The translations under genes were made by a program, and so were the position numbers. Positions 47,023-56,603 of a stretch of 64,000 nt of DNA are shown in pieces (the first letter of the stretch is position 1; every line of letters starts with the position of its first letter). The notes under the pieces were generated by a model. It saw nothing but the letters and a program-made list of their open reading frames with translations, had not been told where the DNA came from and did not search any database. Source of the DNA: Pseudomonadales bacterium (GTDB taxonomy: Bacteria; Pseudomonadota; Gammaproteobacteria; Pseudomonadales; Azotimanducaceae); assembly GCA_028285415.1 (NCBI GenBank), contig JANQPF010000013.1, positions 124,001-188,000 of the forward strand, given 5' to 3'.

Positions 47023-47750
47023 GGATTGGCGATAAACGACTGCAGCGTGCGGCGCTGTAGACCATCTGGCGCAAAGTTCTCCGGCATGAGCCAGGCGTCA
47101 TAGGCTGAGCGCAGCGCCGGCCATTCTTCGTCGATGATGCTGTACCAGGCGGTATCGCGGGTCCGGCCGCGGTTGATCACGGCACGGCGGAACTGTCCCT
47201 CGAAGGTGAACCCGAAACGCGCGGCGGCTCGGCGCGACGGGGCGTTCAGGGCATCGCACTTCCATTCGTAGCGACGGTAGCCCAGCGCTTCGAACGCATG
47301 TCGAGCAAACAGGTAATTGGCTTCCGTCGTCACCGGCGAACGGGCAATGGCGGGACCCCAGTAGATGTTGCCAATCTCGATGCTGCGGTGCGCGGGTGTA
47401 ATCCGCATGAACGCCTGGCGCCCACCCACCTGTCCCGTGCGCAGGTCAATGACCGCATAGAAGACGTCGCCGCCGTCAGCGGCCCGTTCCAGCCAGCGGT
47501 CGAAATCAGACCGGGATGCCGGCGGCAGGTCGGGCAGATAGCGGAAACGCTCAGCGGCATCGGGCGGGGTCGACGCCGCGTACAATCCGTCGCCGTGCAG
47601 CACCGCATCGAGCGGCTCAAGACGACAGAACCGGCCCGTCAGCGTGGCGTCTCCGGGCGGCGTCGCTGCGCCCCCCGTGACTTCGGGACCTATCGGCAGG
47701 CCGGTTGCGGGATCACGCTCCTGCGGGACATCAAACGGCAGCTCCGTCAT
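47010..47750 (-). CDS. GNAT acetyltransferase
   Basis: The 246-residue protein has an N-terminal extension of about 40 residues, then a RimL-like GNAT core: GRFCRLEPLDAVLHG, IEIGNIYWGPAIARSPVTTEANYL, and CDALNAPSRRAAARFGFTFEG. The ATG at 47750 is assumed because the frame upstream is in the ssb shadow, and no good ribosome site is seen. The acceptor is unknown. Confidence 0.8.
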   Translation of the reverse strand: MTELPFDVPQERDPATGLPIGPEVTGGAATPPGDATLTGRFCRLEPLDAVLHGDGLYAASTPPDAAERFRYLPDLPPASRSDFDRWLERAADGGDVFYAVIDLRTGQVGGRQAFMRITPAHRSIEIGNIYWGPAIARSPVTTEANYLFARHAFEALGYRRYEWKCDALNAPSRRAAARFGFTFEGQFRRAVINRGRTRDTAWYSIIDEEWPALRSAYDAWLMPENFAPDGLQRRTLQSFIANPQKT

Positions 47751-47772
47751 GTCACGCGGAACGTCAGCATGA

Positions 47773-48237
47773 CTAGAATGGGATGTCGTCTTCGAAGTCG
47801 GTGTCGTCAGACAGCGTGGGCGCGTTGTCCGACATGGCCGGTGGCTGATTCGATTCGAAGCCGGAGGGTGCACCCTGGGGCTGCCCCATGCCACCACCGC
47901 CGCCGCGGCTGTCGAGCATCTGCAGCTCGCGCGCCATGATTTCCGTGCGGTACTTCTTGACCCCGTCCTGTTCCCAGCTTGTGGTGCGCAGGCTCCCTTC
48001 GATATAGACCTTTGAGCCTTTGCGCAGATATTCCCCGGCAATCTCTGCCAGGCGCGCAAAACACACGACGTTGTGCCACTCCGTACGTTCCTGCTGCTCG
48101 CCGCTGCTGCGGTCGCGCCAGGATTCTGAAGTGGCCACACTGAAATTCGTCACCGCGCTGCCGCTCTGCGCGTAACGTGTCTCCGGATCGCGCCCCAGAT
48201 TGCCGATCAGGATGACCTTGTTGATTCCCCGAGCCAT
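47773..48237 (-). CDS. ssb: Single-stranded DNA-binding protein
   Basis: The 154-residue OB-fold protein ([23 protein letters not shown]) has a Gly/Gln-rich linker and the acidic tip DFEDDIPF, the docking tail for SSB partners. It is divergent from uvrA, the common gammaproteobacterial arrangement. Confidence 0.97.
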   Translation of the reverse strand: MARGINKVILIGNLGRDPETRYAQSGSAVTNFSVATSESWRDRSSGEQQERTEWHNVVCFARLAEIAGEYLRKGSKVYIEGSLRTTSWEQDGVKKYRTEIMARELQMLDSRGGGGGMGQPQGAPSGFESNQPPAMSDNAPTLSDDTDFEDDIPF

Positions 48238-48255
48238 AGTCCTACTCTGATACTT

Positions 48256-48285
48256 ATTATGTCCGGCAAGTGTAATTCATCTTAA
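48256..48285 (-). promoter_or_regulatory. Sigma-70 promoter for ssb
   Basis: On the minus strand -35 TTAAGA (48280-48285), an 18-bp spacer and -10 CATAAT (48256-48261) precede a start about 12 nt upstream of the ssb ATG. AGAGTAGGA provides the ribosome site. Confidence 0.55.
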
Positions 48286-48392
48286 GAACCACCCAAAGAA
48301 AAATCGCCGGAGCCGGTGTGAGCGGACACCTTTCCCGATACCGGCAACGCGCCAGCGTCGCCGCCCGCACACGCTCGCAACCGCCCGATGTC

Positions 48393-48439
48393 GGTAGGCT
48401 GTCAGTAATGTTTGCGACAAATTCGTTTCAGAGCCTACC
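48393..48439. repeat. 8-bp inverted repeat upstream of uvrA
   Basis: GGTAGGCT (48393-48400) and AGCCTACC (48432-48439) are exact complements separated by 31 nt. The rest of the 264-nt ssb-uvrA gap shows no gene and no canonical LexA box (CTGT-N8-ACAG). Confidence 0.55.
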
Positions 48440-48501
48440 CACGCTTGCCCGTAAAACCCGATCGCGCCAAACTCTCCTGTTCACTTTCCTAGAGACACAC
48501 G

Positions 48502-51327
48502 TTGGACACGATCTCCGTTCGCGGCGCCCGCACCCACAACCTGCGCGACATCAACCTCGAAATTCCACGGGACCAGCTGGTCATCGTGACCGGCCTCTCC
48601 GGTTCGGGTAAATCGTCCCTGGCCTTCGATACGCTCTACGCCGAAGGGCAGCGGCGCTACGTCGAGTCGCTGTCCGCCTACGCGCGCCAGTTCCTGTCGA
48701 TGATGGAGAAACCCGACGTCGACCACATCGAGGGACTCTCGCCGGCGATCTCCATCGAGCAGAAATCGACCTCGCACAATCCGCGCTCGACCGTCGGCAC
48801 GATCACCGAGATCTACGACTACCTGAGGCTTCTGTTCGCCCGCGTGGGAGAACCGCGCTGCCCGGATCATGACCTGCCGCTGGCGGCACAAACGGTCAGT
48901 CAGATGGTTGATCAGGTCATGGCGCAGGAAGAGGGAGAGCGCATCATGGTGCTGGCGCCGGTCATCAACGAACGTAAGGGTGAGCACCTCCACGTTTTTC
49001 AGGAGCTGCGCAGCAACGGTTTCGTACGCGCCCGCGTCGACGGCATTGTGGTCGATCTCGACGCCACGCCGGATCTCGACAAGAACAAAAAGCACACGAT
49101 CGAAGCGGTTGTGGATCGCCTGCGCATCCGTGACGACATCCAGCAGCGCCTTGCAGAGAGTTTCGAGACCGCGCTGCAGCTCACCGACGGCGTAGCGCTG
49201 GTGCAGAGCATGGACGACGAAAGCGCCGAGCCGCTGGTATTTTCCGCACGCTTTGCGTGCCCGACGTGTGGTTATTCGATCCCCGAGCTCGAGCCACGCA
49301 TGTTCTCATTCAACAATCCGGCCGGCGCCTGTGAGGCCTGCGACGGGCTGGGCGTGACCAACTTCTTTGATCCGGAGCTGGTCGTCGCCGACACCGAACT
49401 CACGCTCGCCGAAGGCGCCATCCGCGGCTGGGACCGGCGCAACGTCTACTACTTTCACATGTTGAGCTCGCTCGCGGCGCACTACGGCTTCGACGTTGAG
49501 GTACCGTTCAAAAAGCTCGCGAAAAAGCACCAGCAGGCGATTCTCTATGGGAGCGGCCAGACGCGCATCGACTTCAGCTACGCCAATGACCGCGGTGACG
49601 TCATCCGCCGGCGCCATCGATTCGAGGGCGTCATTCCCAACATGGAGCGACGCTACCACGAAACCGACAGCAACATGGTGCGCGAGAACCTGCAGAAGTT
49701 TCTACGGGTGGCTGACTGTCCCAGCTGCCACGGCACGCGCCTGAGAAAGGAGTCGCGCCACGTTTTCATCGGCGCGACCAACCTGCCCGAGATAACCCAT
49801 GGGTCGGTGGAGGCCACGCTCGACCGTTTCAAGAAGCTGAAGCTCAAAGGTCAGCGCGCCACCATCGCCGACAAGATCCTCAAGGAGATCATGGCTCGGC
49901 TGCAGTTCCTGGTGGACGTCGGCCTCAACTACCTGACGCTCGACCGGAGCGCGGAGACGCTGTCCGGCGGCGAGGCACAGCGAATCCGCCTCGCCAGTCA
50001 AATCGGCGCCGGGCTCGTGGGCGTGATGTACATCCTGGACGAACCGTCCATTGGCCTGCACCAGCGCGATAACGAGCGGCTGCTGCGTACCCTCGAGCAC
50101 CTGCGCGATCTCGGCAACACGGTGCTCGTGGTCGAGCACGACGAGGAGGCGATACGCGCTGCGGACTACCTCATCGACATCGGTCCGGGTGCGGGTGTGC
50201 ACGGCGGCAAGATTGTGGCGTCCGGGGCACTCAAAGACATCATCAGCACCAAAAGCTCGATTACCGGACAGTACCTGTCAGGTAAAAAGACGATTGCCGT
50301 GCCAGCGGAGCGCACACCGGTTGACGCCGACAAGATGCTCACCCTGGCGGGTGCCGCCGGTAACAATCTGCAGGATGTCACCATCAGTATCCCCTGCGGA
50401 CTGCTGACCTGCGTGACCGGCGTTTCGGGATCCGGGAAGTCCACGCTCATCAACCACACGCTGTACCCGATTACGGCCACCGCGCTCAACAAAGCGACCA
50501 CGGTCAAACCCGCGGCCTATGACACCATCGACGGCCTCGAGCATCTGGACAAGGTCGTCGACATCGACCAGTCGCCGATCGGTCGCACGCCGCGCTCCAA
50601 CCCGGCCACCTATACCGGCCTCTTTACGCCCATTCGGGAGCTCTTTGCGCAGGTGCAGGAAGCCCGGGCCCGCGGTTACAAACCCGGCCGCTTCAGCTTC
50701 AACGTCAAGGGCGGGCGCTGCGAAGCCTGCCAGGGTGACGGCGTGATCAAGGTGGAGATGCACTTCCTGCCGGACATATACGTACCCTGTGACGTCTGCA
50801 AAGGTAAACGCTACAACCGCGAAACCCTCGACATCCGCTACAAGGGCAAGAACATCCACGAGGTGCTGGACATGACCGTGGAGGAAGCCCGCGAGTTCTT
50901 CGACGCGGTGCCGATGCTCGCGCGCAAGCTGCAGACGCTGATGGACGTGGGGCTTTCCTATATTCGTCTGGGGCAGTCGGCGACGACGCTGTCCGGCGGC
51001 GAGGCCCAGCGGGTCAAGCTGTCGCGGGAGCTCTCCAAGCGTGACACCGGCAGCACGCTGTACATCCTCGATGAGCCGACCACCGGCCTGCATTTTCACG
51101 ACATTGCGCAACTGCTGGACGTCCTGCACCGATTACGTGACGACGGCAATACCGTTGTCGTGATCGAGCACAACCTCGATGTCATCAAAACCGCGGACTG
51201 GATTGTCGACCTGGGACCGGAAGGCGGTTCAGGCGGCGGCACGATTGTCGCCACCGGCACGCCCGAGCAGGTGGCCAAGGTGAAGAAGTCGCATACGGGG
51301 CGGTTTTTGAAGCAGGCGCTCGCCTGA
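48502..51327 (+). CDS. uvrA: Excinuclease ABC subunit A
   Basis: The 941-residue protein has two ABC ATPase units. The Walker A loops are [14 protein letters not shown] and [14 protein letters not shown], and LSGGEAQR occurs twice. Zinc modules have CPTC/CEAC and CEAC/CDVC pairs. It is the damage-recognition part of nucleotide excision repair. The start is TTG at 48502, giving the family N-terminus [14 protein letters not shown]. Confidence 0.97.
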   Translation: MDTISVRGARTHNLRDINLEIPRDQLVIVTGLSGSGKSSLAFDTLYAEGQRRYVESLSAYARQFLSMMEKPDVDHIEGLSPAISIEQKSTSHNPRSTVGTITEIYDYLRLLFARVGEPRCPDHDLPLAAQTVSQMVDQVMAQEEGERIMVLAPVINERKGEHLHVFQELRSNGFVRARVDGIVVDLDATPDLDKNKKHTIEAVVDRLRIRDDIQQRLAESFETALQLTDGVALVQSMDDESAEPLVFSARFACPTCGYSIPELEPRMFSFNNPAGACEACDGLGVTNFFDPELVVADTELTLAEGAIRGWDRRNVYYFHMLSSLAAHYGFDVEVPFKKLAKKHQQAILYGSGQTRIDFSYANDRGDVIRRRHRFEGVIPNMERRYHETDSNMVRENLQKFLRVADCPSCHGTRLRKESRHVFIGATNLPEITHGSVEATLDRFKKLKLKGQRATIADKILKEIMARLQFLVDVGLNYLTLDRSAETLSGGEAQRIRLASQIGAGLVGVMYILDEPSIGLHQRDNERLLRTLEHLRDLGNTVLVVEHDEEAIRAADYLIDIGPGAGVHGGKIVASGALKDIISTKSSITGQYLSGKKTIAVPAERTPVDADKMLTLAGAAGNNLQDVTISIPCGLLTCVTGVSGSGKSTLINHTLYPITATALNKATTVKPAAYDTIDGLEHLDKVVDIDQSPIGRTPRSNPATYTGLFTPIRELFAQVQEARARGYKPGRFSFNVKGGRCEACQGDGVIKVEMHFLPDIYVPCDVCKGKRYNRETLDIRYKGKNIHEVLDMTVEEAREFFDAVPMLARKLQTLMDVGLSYIRLGQSATTLSGGEAQRVKLSRELSKRDTGSTLYILDEPTTGLHFHDIAQLLDVLHRLRDDGNTVVVIEHNLDVIKTADWIVDLGPEGGSGGGTIVATGTPEQVAKVKKSHTGRFLKQALA

Positions 51328-51338
51328 AGCGTCAGGCG
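51321..51338. terminator. Perfect hairpin formed by the facing 3' ends of uvrA and sdpI-like gene
   Basis: CGCCTGA and TCAGGCG form a 7-bp perfect stem around AGCG. The uvrA TGA lies in one arm and the stop of the convergent gene in the other. No long U-tract follows, so bidirectional termination is only likely. Confidence 0.5.
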
Positions 51339-51973
51339 TTCAGCTTGCGGTAGAGCACAAAGCTGTAAACAATCGCGCCCACCGCAACAGTAACAACTGC
51401 ACCAACACTGATACCAAGCGCATAAGGCTGTGCTAGTGCCAGACCGGCAACAACCGTCAGCAGCCCGACGAGCATGAACGCCCAGCCGGTAACGCGGTGG
51501 GTGCGCGACCAGACTTCCGGATCCGCCAGGGTCCAGGGCGTACGGATGCCGAAGAAGAAGTTCGGCTGTGTCTTGTTCATGTAGTTGCCAATGATGGCAA
51601 AGAGCACGCCGAGACCGACGACAATCCACGTCGTAAGGTTCAGGCTTCTGCCAAGCGACAGCCAGAGCACCGCGGCGTGCACCAGCATCATGAACGCAAT
51701 CGACGCCGTCATGACCTTGAGATAAGCATCCATGAAACGGTCCATGCGAAAGCCTTTGGGGCTGATCACCGGCAGCAGGCGCAGCAAAGCGTGCACGCCG
51801 AGTCCCGCGAGCGGCATGAGAAACGCGCCCCAGGGCTGCGGGGTAAAGCCATCCGCCACGCCCTCTGCGTTCCAGTGGGTGGGCATCGGATCCGGCAGCT
51901 GCCCGTAGAGCACTGCGCTTGCCAGCGCACCGATGCCAACGAATCCAAGACAGAGGTAATCGAACTTGTTCAC
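51332..51973 (-). CDS. SdpI-like integral membrane protein (DUF1648)
   Basis: The 213-residue protein has about six membrane helices. An N-terminal DUF1648 segment (LPDPMPTHWNAEGVADGF) is followed by the SdpI region (NFFFGIRTPWTLADPEVWSRTHRVTGW). In Bacillus SdpI confers immunity to the SdpC toxin and senses it. The GTG start overlaps the stop of the ArsR-type regulator (GTGA), the sdpR-sdpI order. No sdpC-like toxin is nearby. Confidence 0.85.
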   Translation of the reverse strand: MNKFDYLCLGFVGIGALASAVLYGQLPDPMPTHWNAEGVADGFTPQPWGAFLMPLAGLGVHALLRLLPVISPKGFRMDRFMDAYLKVMTASIAFMMLVHAAVLWLSLGRSLNLTTWIVVGLGVLFAIIGNYMNKTQPNFFFGIRTPWTLADPEVWSRTHRVTGWAFMLVGLLTVVAGLALAQPYALGISVGAVVTVAVGAIVYSFVLYRKLNA

Positions 51974-52263
51974 TTTTCAGCTCCCAGCTCCTGACCATTC
52001 GGAGCAGCAAAAACGTCCAGCACAAACCGGGCGGTATCTTCGAGGACACTAGTATTCAAGGTGTAGACGATGCTCTGTCCTTCACGATGACTGCGGACCA
52101 GCTCAGCCTGCTTCAAGAGGCTGAAGTGATGAGACAGCGACGGTTTCGACATATCGAACCGTTTCGCAATGTCCCCGGCAGACATCGAGCCGTCCGCCAG
52201 CAGCCGCAGTATTTCGCGACGAGTCGGGTCGGCCAGCGCTTTGAAGGTGTCCTGATTCGACAT
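51970..52263 (-). CDS. ArsR-family autorepressor, SdpR-like
   Basis: The 97-residue winged-helix protein opens TFKALADPTRREILRLLADGSMSAGDIAKRFDMSKPSLSHHFSLLKQAELV. It has no metal-binding Cys motif, as expected for SdpR-type repressors rather than metal sensors. A perfect palindrome lies just upstream of its ATG. Confidence 0.88.
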   Translation of the reverse strand: MSNQDTFKALADPTRREILRLLADGSMSAGDIAKRFDMSKPSLSHHFSLLKQAELVRSHREGQSIVYTLNTSVLEDTARFVLDVFAAPNGQELGAEK

Positions 52264-52266
52264 TTC

Positions 52267-52284
52267 GATATTTAGACAAATATC
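52267..52284. promoter_or_regulatory. Operator palindrome of the sdpR-like gene
   Basis: GATATTT-AGAC-AAATATC is a perfect 7-bp inverted repeat in an AT-rich patch, 3 nt before the start codon of the ArsR-family gene. A second symmetric element TTAGA-N6-TCTAA overlaps it. The position and symmetry fit an autoregulatory site. Confidence 0.65.
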
Positions 52285-52319
52285 TAATTAAATTGCAAGT
52301 CCGGAGACCGAGAGCAATT

Positions 52320-52345
52320 AGAAAAGAATGAGCCGCTAGCCCGGC
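52320..52345 (-). terminator. Weak intrinsic terminator after the aminotransferase
   Basis: On the minus strand GCCG-GGCTAG-CGGC forms a short stem, with the aminotransferase stop in the loop, followed by TCATTCTTTTCT. The stem is only 4 bp. Confidence 0.3.
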
Positions 52346-53460
52346 AGGCAGTGGCTGAGGGCGTTGACGCAGAGAGTGACGTTTTCCCGGCGTGCTGCGT
52401 AGCCCATGAGGCCAATGCGCCAGAACTTGCCGGCATAAACGCCGAGGCCGGCGCCAATCTCGAGGTTGAAATCGGCGAGGAGCTGTTTACGCACGGCACC
52501 TTCGTCGACACCCGTGGGCGCCTGGACCACATTCAGCTGTGGCAGACGGAAGCGTGCGTCCACCGCCATGGTGAGACCCAGATCTTCCAGGCCCGCAACC
52601 AGGAGCTCGTGCATGTCGCGGTGACGCTGCCACGAGTGTTCGAGACCTTCTTCGTGCAGCATGAGGAGCGCTTCGTGCAGGCCGTAAAGGGCATTGACCG
52701 GCGCGGTGTGGTGATAGGTGCGCGCGCCTTCGCCTTCCCAGTAGGCCATGAGGAGCGACAGGTCGAGAAACCAGCTCTGCACCGGCGTGTTGCGCGCCTT
52801 GACCCGATCGGCTGCGGCCTCGCTGTAGGTGATGAGACTGATGCCCGGCGGGCAGGACAAGCACTTCTGGCTACCCGAGTAGCAGACGTCGATCTGCCAA
52901 TCGTCAACGCGAAGCTCAACCCCGCCGAGGCCCGTGACCGAATCGACGATGGTCAGGCAGCCTGCCTCTTTGGCAATCGCGCAGAGCGCCTGTGCATCCG
53001 AGCACACGCCCGTAGACGTTTCCGCGTGTACGAAAGCAACAATTTTTGCGTCGGGATTGGCGGCCAGCGCTGCGCGGAGCTTCTCGGGGTCTACCTGCTG
53101 GCCCCAGTTGTCCTCGACCGTCACCAGCTCGCCGCCCATGCGCTTGACGTTTTCCGCCATGCGCATGCCGAACACGCCATTGATACAGACGATGACTTTG
53201 TCACCCGGCTCGAGCAGGTTCGCAAACGCCGCTTCCATCGCCGCGGAACCGGGTGCGGAGACGGGCAAGGTCAGCGCATTGGACGTCTGAAACGCGTCAC
53301 GCAGCAGCGCCTTGATGTCGTCCATCAGGGTGATGAAGTTGGGGTCGAGGTGCCCGATCGTGGGCTGCGCCATGGCGGCCAGCACCCGTGGATGCACGTC
53401 CGACGGGCCAGGGCCCATCAGCGTGCGCGGTGTCGGTACGAACCGGGTGTGGGAGCCCAC
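52336..53460 (-). CDS. PLP-dependent aminotransferase, alanine-glyoxylate/serine-pyruvate type
   Basis: The 374-residue fold-type I enzyme has RTLMGPGPSDVHPRVLAAMAQP, SAPGSAAMEAA and the Schiff-base Lys in CYSGSQKCLSCPPG. It transfers amino groups between Ala or Ser and glyoxylate. The GTG at 53460 overlaps the rplQ stop by 1 nt (TAGTG), so it may be translated from the ribosomal alpha-operon mRNA. An internal ATG at 53418 would cut into the conserved N-terminus. Confidence 0.88.
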   Translation of the reverse strand: MGSHTRFVPTPRTLMGPGPSDVHPRVLAAMAQPTIGHLDPNFITLMDDIKALLRDAFQTSNALTLPVSAPGSAAMEAAFANLLEPGDKVIVCINGVFGMRMAENVKRMGGELVTVEDNWGQQVDPEKLRAALAANPDAKIVAFVHAETSTGVCSDAQALCAIAKEAGCLTIVDSVTGLGGVELRVDDWQIDVCYSGSQKCLSCPPGISLITYSEAAADRVKARNTPVQSWFLDLSLLMAYWEGEGARTYHHTAPVNALYGLHEALLMLHEEGLEHSWQRHRDMHELLVAGLEDLGLTMAVDARFRLPQLNVVQAPTGVDEGAVRKQLLADFNLEIGAGLGVYAGKFWRIGLMGYAARRENVTLCVNALSHCLPG

Positions 53461-53984
53461 TAGGACTTGTCTTTGTCGGCTTCTGCCGTCGTCTCTTCCG
53501 CTTCAGTCTCTGCAGCCGCTTCGGCAGTCTCTTCTTCGATCACTTCCGCGTCTTCGATTTCTTCGGAAGAATCCGCTGCCGTTTCCTCTGCGCCTTCGTA
53601 ATCTTCATCGTCGTAATCGAAGTCGATGGGACGGTCGACCAGCTCGATGAAGGCCATCGGCGCAGCGTCACCAGCGCGGTAGCCGCACTTCAGAATGCGG
53701 GTGTAGCCACCCGGACGGGTTTCGTAGCGCGGTCCCAGCTCGCTGAAGAGTTTGCCAACGGCCGCTTTGTTGCGGGTGCGGGAGAACGCGAGGCGACGGT
53801 TGGCCACGGAGTCCTCTTTCGCCAGCGTAATCAGCGGCTCGGCAATACGACGCAGCTCCTTGGCTTTCGGCAAGGTCGTCTTGATCACCTCATGCTCGAT
53901 CAGCGACGCCGCCATGTTGCGGAACATGGCCTGGCGGTGCGACGAGTTACGGTTCAGTTGTCTACCACTCTTACGATGACGCAT
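53460..53984 (-). CDS. rplQ: 50S ribosomal protein L17 with long acidic tail
   Basis: Residues 1 to about 125 are a normal L17 ([24 protein letters not shown]). The remaining 50 or so residues are Glu/Ala/Asp-rich low-complexity sequence ([12 protein letters not shown] onward). Typical L17 is about 127 residues, so the tail is an addition. It is the last ribosomal gene of the alpha operon. Confidence 0.96.
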   Translation of the reverse strand: MRHRKSGRQLNRNSSHRQAMFRNMAASLIEHEVIKTTLPKAKELRRIAEPLITLAKEDSVANRRLAFSRTRNKAAVGKLFSELGPRYETRPGGYTRILKCGYRAGDAAPMAFIELVDRPIDFDYDDEDYEGAEETAADSSEEIEDAEVIEEETAEAAAETEAEETTAEADKDKS

Positions 53985-54077
53985 TTCTATTTCCTAACTA
54001 ATGCTTCAACTACTATCTTCGTTGCCTCACGGCATTCACTGCTCTTCCGCAGTCCAGCTCAACCTCGATGGTCGAGA

Positions 54078-54098
54078 GAGAATTACGCAGTAATTCTC
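54078..54098. repeat. Hairpin 1 between rpoA and rplQ
   Basis: GAGAATTA and TAATTCTC form a perfect 8-bp stem around CGCAG in the 127-nt rpoA-rplQ gap. No gene or other clear signal is seen there apart from this and the next hairpin. Confidence 0.65.
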
Positions 54099-54101
54099 GC
54101 A

Positions 54102-54126
54102 GGAAGAGTCGCTACGCGACTCTTCC
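54102..54126. repeat. Hairpin 2 at the rpoA stop
   Basis: GGAAGAGTCGC and GCGACTCTTCC form a perfect 11-bp stem with a 3-nt loop that contains part of the rpoA stop codon. There is no U-tract, so it is more likely an RNA-processing or stability element than a terminator. Confidence 0.7.
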
Positions 54127-55104
54127 ACCTTGCAGGTTTGCCGGCGGCCAGTTTTCGAGGCGCATGCCCAGGGACAGACCACGTGATGCCAGCACGTCTT
54201 TGATTTCGGTCAGCGACTTCTTGCCGAGGTTCGGCGTCTTGAGAAGCTCCACTTCGGTGCGCTGGATGAGATCGCCAATGTAGTAAATGTTCTCAGCCTT
54301 CAGGCAGTTCGCGGAGCGCACCGTCAGCTCGAGATCATCTACCGGACGGATCAGGATCGGGTCGATCTCGTCCTCTTTCTCTTCAACGACCTGTTCGCCT
54401 TCGCTTTCGAAGTCGACAAATACCGCCAGCTGGTGCTGCAGTATGGTTGCCGCGCGGCGAATCGCTTCTTCCGGATCGATGGTGCCGTTGGTTTCCAGGT
54501 CCAGGATCAGCTTGTCGAGGTCGGTGCGCTGCTCAACACGCGTGCTTTCCACGCTGTACGCGACGCGCTTCATCGGGCTGTAAGAGGCATCGAGACGCAG
54601 CACGCCAATCGGGCGGCTGTCTTCTTCGTCGCTGATGGAGTCGACCGGCACGTAGCCGCGGCCGCGGGTCACCCGCGCTTCGATGCGGATGGCACCGTTG
54701 TCGTTCAGCGAGCACACCACGTGGTCCGGATTGGCAATTTCCACATCCTGAGTGAGCTGGAAGTCGCCGGCAGTCACCTGGCCACCACCCTCTTTGGAGA
54801 GGCTGATGATGGCTTCGTCCTGATTGTGCAGGATGACCGCAATCCCTTTGAGGTTCAGCAGGATGTCGATGACGTCTTCCTGCACACCCTCGAGGGTGCT
54901 GTACTCGTGCAGCACGCCGTCGATCTGGACTTCCGTGATGGCGCACCCCGGCATGGACGACAGAAGAATTCTTCTGAGCGTATTGCCAAGGGTGTGACCA
55001 AACCCGCGCTCCAGCGGCTCCAGCGTCACCTTAGCCCGGGTCGGGCTGGCGGACTGGATGTCGATATTCCGCGGGGTCAGAAACTCATTCGCCAACTGTG
55101 ACAT
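54112..55104 (-). CDS. rpoA: RNA polymerase subunit alpha
   Basis: The 330-residue protein has the N-terminal assembly domain ([26 protein letters not shown]) and the C-terminal domain ([27 protein letters not shown]) that contacts UP elements and activators. The length and position between rpsD and rplQ are standard. Confidence 0.98.
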   Translation of the reverse strand: MSQLANEFLTPRNIDIQSASPTRAKVTLEPLERGFGHTLGNTLRRILLSSMPGCAITEVQIDGVLHEYSTLEGVQEDVIDILLNLKGIAVILHNQDEAIISLSKEGGGQVTAGDFQLTQDVEIANPDHVVCSLNDNGAIRIEARVTRGRGYVPVDSISDEEDSRPIGVLRLDASYSPMKRVAYSVESTRVEQRTDLDKLILDLETNGTIDPEEAIRRAATILQHQLAVFVDFESEGEQVVEEKEDEIDPILIRPVDDLELTVRSANCLKAENIYYIGDLIQRTEVELLKTPNLGKKSLTEIKDVLASRGLSLGMRLENWPPANLQGGRVA

Positions 55105-55179
55105 ATATTTTGTCTCCTAGATGCGCTCGCGCGCTCTGCGTAACTTCTCTGAAGTAAACTCTTACTGCTTGGAACGGGC

Positions 55180-55800
55180 TTACTTCGAGTAAAGCTCTAC
55201 AATGAGGTTTTCGTTGATTTCCGTCGGGAGCTCTTCCCGGTCGGGCAGACGCTTGAAAACCCCTTCATATTTCTCTGCATTGACGTCCACCCACTCAACC
55301 GGCGCACGCTGGCTGGCAAGCTGCAGCGCGGCTGAGATGCGCAGCTGACCGCGGGCTTTCTCCGCCACGGCCACGGTGTCGTCGGGCTTGACCTGATAAG
55401 AGGCGATGTTGACAAGGTTGCCGTTCACGACGATGGCCTTGTGGGACACCAGCTGACGTGACTCCGCACGTGTGGCACCAAAGCCCATGCGGTAGACCAC
55501 GTTATCGAGGCGGCTCTCGAGGAGCTTCAGCAGGTTTTCACCCGTGGCACCCTTCTGACGGTCAGCCTTCTTGTAGTAGTTGCGGAACTGCTTCTCGAGC
55601 ACGCCGTAGATACGACGGACCTTCTGCTTCTCACGCAGCTGCACCGCGTAGTCGGACAGGCGGCCACGGCGCACGCCATGCTGACCGGGCGCGTGATCGA
55701 TCTTGCATTTCGAGTCGATCGGACGCACACCGCTCTTCAAGAACAGATCCGTGCCTTCGCGTCGGCTCAGCTTGAGTTTTGGTCCTAGGTACCGGGCCAT
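55180..55800 (-). CDS. rpsD: 30S ribosomal protein S4
   Basis: The 206-residue protein ([24 protein letters not shown]) has an S4 RNA-binding domain ([28 protein letters not shown]). It lacks the zinc Cys motif near the N-terminus (C- form). In E. coli S4 represses its own operon. The gap to rpoA (55105-55179) holds two mutually exclusive short stems, ACTTC/GAAGT and GAAGTAA/TTACTTC. Confidence 0.98.
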   Translation of the reverse strand: MARYLGPKLKLSRREGTDLFLKSGVRPIDSKCKIDHAPGQHGVRRGRLSDYAVQLREKQKVRRIYGVLEKQFRNYYKKADRQKGATGENLLKLLESRLDNVVYRMGFGATRAESRQLVSHKAIVVNGNLVNIASYQVKPDDTVAVAEKARGQLRISAALQLASQRAPVEWVDVNAEKYEGVFKRLPDREELPTEINENLIVELYSK

Positions 55801-55827
55801 AACTTACCTCTTCGTTTCCTTCTCCGC

Positions 55828-56202
55828 TTAAACGCGGCGTCTCTTCGGCGGACGGCAGCCGTTGTGCGGGATTGGCGTCACATCGGCAATGCTGTTGATT
55901 TTCAAACCTGCGGCATTCAGCGCGCGTACGGCAGACTCACGTCCCGGGCCGGGGCCCTTCACGTAGACGTCGACGCTTTTCATGCCAAATTCCAGCGCGG
56001 TATTGCTGGCACGCTCGGCCGCAACCTGCGCGGCAAACGGCGTGCTTTTGCGCGAGCCGCGAAAGCCCGATCCACCAGCCGTCGCCCAGCAGAGCGTGTT
56101 GCCCTGACGATCACTGATGGAAATGATGGTGTTGTTGAATGAGGCGTGGATATGCGCCACACCGTCGATCACTACTCGTTTGGCTTTCTTACGTTCTGCC
56201 AT
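55828..56202 (-). CDS. rpsK: 30S ribosomal protein S11
   Basis: The 124-residue protein has [28 protein letters not shown] and the C-terminal [18 protein letters not shown]. The normal length and neighbours (rpsM, rpsD) leave no doubt. Confidence 0.98.
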   Translation of the reverse strand: MAERKKAKRVVIDGVAHIHASFNNTIISISDRQGNTLCWATAGGSGFRGSRKSTPFAAQVAAERASNTALEFGMKSVDVYVKGPGPGRESAVRALNAAGLKINSIADVTPIPHNGCRPPKRRRV

Positions 56203-56225
56203 GGGTATTTCCTGCTCTTAATCTC

Positions 56226-56582
56226 TTACTTGCGGATCGGACGGCGCGGCCCTTTGCGCGTGCGCGCGTTGGTCCGGGTGCGCTGACCGTGTACCGGCAG
56301 ATGGCGTCGATGGCGCATGCCGCGGTAGCAGCCGAGGTCCATCAGACGCTTGACGTTCATGGAGGTTTCCCGACGCAGGTCACCCTCGACCGAGAGCTTC
56401 GCAATCTCGCTGCGAATGGCGTCCAACGACGCCTCGTCGAGCTCACCGACCTTGTGTGACGGGTCGACGCCCGCTTCAGCACAAATTTTCTTTGCGGTGG
56501 TGCGGCCAATCCCGTAGATGTAGGTCAGCGAGATGCCCGCGTGCTTGTTGTCGGGAATGTTGATTCCGGCAATACGTGCCAT
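56226..56582 (-). CDS. rpsM: 30S ribosomal protein S13
   Basis: The 118-residue protein has [26 protein letters not shown] and the tail [20 protein letters not shown] that contacts P-site tRNA. It opens the alpha operon after rpmJ. Confidence 0.98.
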   Translation of the reverse strand: MARIAGINIPDNKHAGISLTYIYGIGRTTAKKICAEAGVDPSHKVGELDEASLDAIRSEIAKLSVEGDLRRETSMNVKRLMDLGCYRGMRHRRHLPVHGQRTRTNARTRKGPRRPIRK

Positions 56583-56603
56583 TCTATACGCTCCGTTTCG
56601 TTC

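Noticed and set aside
48238-48501. SOS box in the ssb-uvrA gap
   Set aside because: No CTGT-N8-ACAG or close variant is present on either strand.
52351-53463. 370-codon plus-strand frame opposite the aminotransferase
   Set aside because: The minus-strand frame has all PLP-enzyme motifs and this one has none.
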